A stretch of DNA of 33,835 bases from an uncultured Corynebacterium sp. (GTDB lineage Bacteria; Actinomycetota; Actinomycetes; Mycobacteriales; Mycobacteriaceae). A program made the position numbers and the translations under genes. Shown here piece by piece: positions 32,876-33,835 of this stretch (within the stretch, counting starts at the first letter, position 1; every line of letters starts with the position of its first letter). Location of the stretch: positions 1-33,835 of the forward strand of contig NZ_CAMIAN010000020.1 of the NCBI RefSeq assembly GCF_946221155.1, given 5' to 3'. The notes under the pieces were generated by a model. The model was not told where the DNA came from. It did no database searches and saw only the letters and a program-made list of their open reading frames with translations.

Positions 32876-33835
32876 GTGAGTTCCAGCGAAAAGACTTCAA
32901 CCAGCGCAGCACCGACCACCAGCCCAATCTCCGACATGCAGGATTCGCTCCTGCCATGGGCCTCGTCCACCGAGGCGACCCTGGCCGGAAAACTGGCCGA
33001 CGTGGAGCTTTTCGTAGAGCTAGACATCGACGGCGACGAACTTGAGCGCACCAGCCGTTTCTTCGGCACCTTCATCGCCCGCCAGGTCGCAGCTGGTTCC
33101 ACCGAGGAAGCCCTGCTACAGGCCTGCCCCGCGCTGACGATCGCTACGTTGCTCTCCCGCGCCGCGCGGTTCAATGAGGTCTCGGAACTGCCAGCCGAGT
33201 ACTGGTACGGCCTTGGTTTGGAGCCGACGCCCACACGAACCCAACTCATCGAAGGGCGTTTTGCGGAGCTGCTTTCCGCCGCTGGGCTGGATCCCATGGA
33301 CGCGGTATCCGGCGGACCGGATGGGGAGCTCGGGCGCCTATTTGCACACGTGGGCATTGCCTCTGACTGGGTGCCAGAGCTGATCGAGCTCGTAGATAGC
33401 CGCCGGGCGGACAGTGAGGAGGGGGCGGAAGCTACCGATATTGCGCGGGAGGTCGTGGCCGAGTTGGCCCACGAGCCTCGCCAGGTCGGCCCACTCTGCG
33501 CCACGCTGCCGGAGACCGCGGCGAAGCTGATCGCGCCGATTGTGGAGATCGTCGCCCATGCCGCCGAACACCCGGATTCCTGGGAATACACGCTTCCCGG
33601 TGTGGAGCTGCCCGCACTCATCCTGGAGGATGTGATTGAAGAGCTACGGGAAAGGCCGGTAGGCACGCAGGATCGGCGTCACAGTGTGGGTGTGGCACAC
33701 CGCGAAGACCAGCCGCGCCTGCAGCTAGATACGCTGCGCCAGCGCGTGGTTCTGCGCCTGCCATCGCAACCCCTGGAAAGCGAGGGGAAGGTACACACCG
33801 AGGTGCGCTGGCGGGTCGACTTCGACGGCGAACCC
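32876..33835 (+). CDS. Unrecognised protein, 3' end beyond the window
   Basis: An open frame of 320 codons runs from GTG 32876 to the right edge with no stop, so the gene is incomplete. I do not recognise the family. The first 25 residues are Ser/Thr-rich. The rest is acidic and mostly helical-looking, with no membrane segment or signal peptide. The last 60 visible residues contain alternating hydrophobic strands (LQLDTLRQRVVLRLP and VRWRVDFDG) that could begin a beta-rich domain. The gene starts 21 bp after smc. Codon use resembles the core genes. No nucleotide-binding motif appears in the visible part. Confidence 0.75.
   Translation, partial: MSSSEKTSTSAAPTTSPISDMQDSLLPWASSTEATLAGKLADVELFVELDIDGDELERTSRFFGTFIARQVAAGSTEEALLQACPALTIATLLSRAARFNEVSELPAEYWYGLGLEPTPTRTQLIEGRFAELLSAAGLDPMDAVSGGPDGELGRLFAHVGIASDWVPELIELVDSRRADSEEGAEATDIAREVVAELAHEPRQVGPLCATLPETAAKLIAPIVEIVAHAAEHPDSWEYTLPGVELPALILEDVIEELRERPVGTQDRRHSVGVAHREDQPRLQLDTLRQRVVLRLPSQPLESEGKVHTEVRWRVDFDGEP

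Overview
The window looks like chromosomal DNA of a high-GC actinomycete, most likely a Corynebacterium. The basis is gene order and family recognition: an IclR regulator divergent from leuCD; gpsA-ddl-DUF3515-thiL-ung-DhaL/FakA-like-recG-biotinyl domain-rsmD-coaD; and sepIVA-DUF177-rnc-mutM-smc. The protein sequences read as corynebacterial homologues. The species cannot be fixed from sequence alone. No rRNA, tRNA, CRISPR array, transposase or integrase was seen.

Region 1 (1-7976, minus strand) is an accessory defence locus in the order mrr -> mod2 -> mod1 -> res. It encodes an Mrr-type endonuclease, two type III DNA methyltransferase (Mod) paralogues and one type III restriction subunit (Res). 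The Mods share near-identical N- and C-terminal parts but have unrelated central target-recognition regions of about 170 and 229 residues. Between them lies a 46-codon relic of a second res 5' end, so the locus arose from a tandem mod-res duplication that lost one res. A 364-bp tract in the Mod 3' parts is identical at every base, which suggests recent gene conversion. The likely outcome is one Res served by two specificities, or one R-M system plus an orphan methylase. The adjacent Mrr is of interest because Mrr proteins can attack DNA modified by certain methylases, including type III Mods.

Region 2 (8025-13584) holds a DUF1707 protein and a divergent small hypothetical gene that appears to use an ATT start. 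It then has a carboxymuconolactone-decarboxylase-like gene behind the IclR regulator ltbR, and the divergent leuC-leuD (isopropylmalate isomerase). A 30-bp near-palindrome fills most of the ltbR/leuC gap. A Nudix/histidine-phosphatase fusion (MutT1 type) converges on leuD.

Region 3 (13708-27338, mostly plus strand) is core housekeeping: gpsA, ddl, thiL, ung, a fatty-acid-kinase-like protein, recG, a stand-alone biotinyl/lipoyl domain, rsmD, coaD, sepIVA, DUF177, rnc and mutM. A minus-strand DUF3515 lipoprotein-like/membrane protein with a duplicated domain interrupts it. The 443-bp gap before that gene carries imperfect 42-bp direct repeats and a perfect 17-bp inverted repeat.

Region 4 (27423-33835) has an alanine/sodium-type symporter (AGCS), a GtrA-like membrane protein, smc, and an unrecognised gene running off the right edge. 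Many start codons here sit 6-8 nt downstream of a TANNNT hexamer, a pattern expected of leaderless mRNAs.
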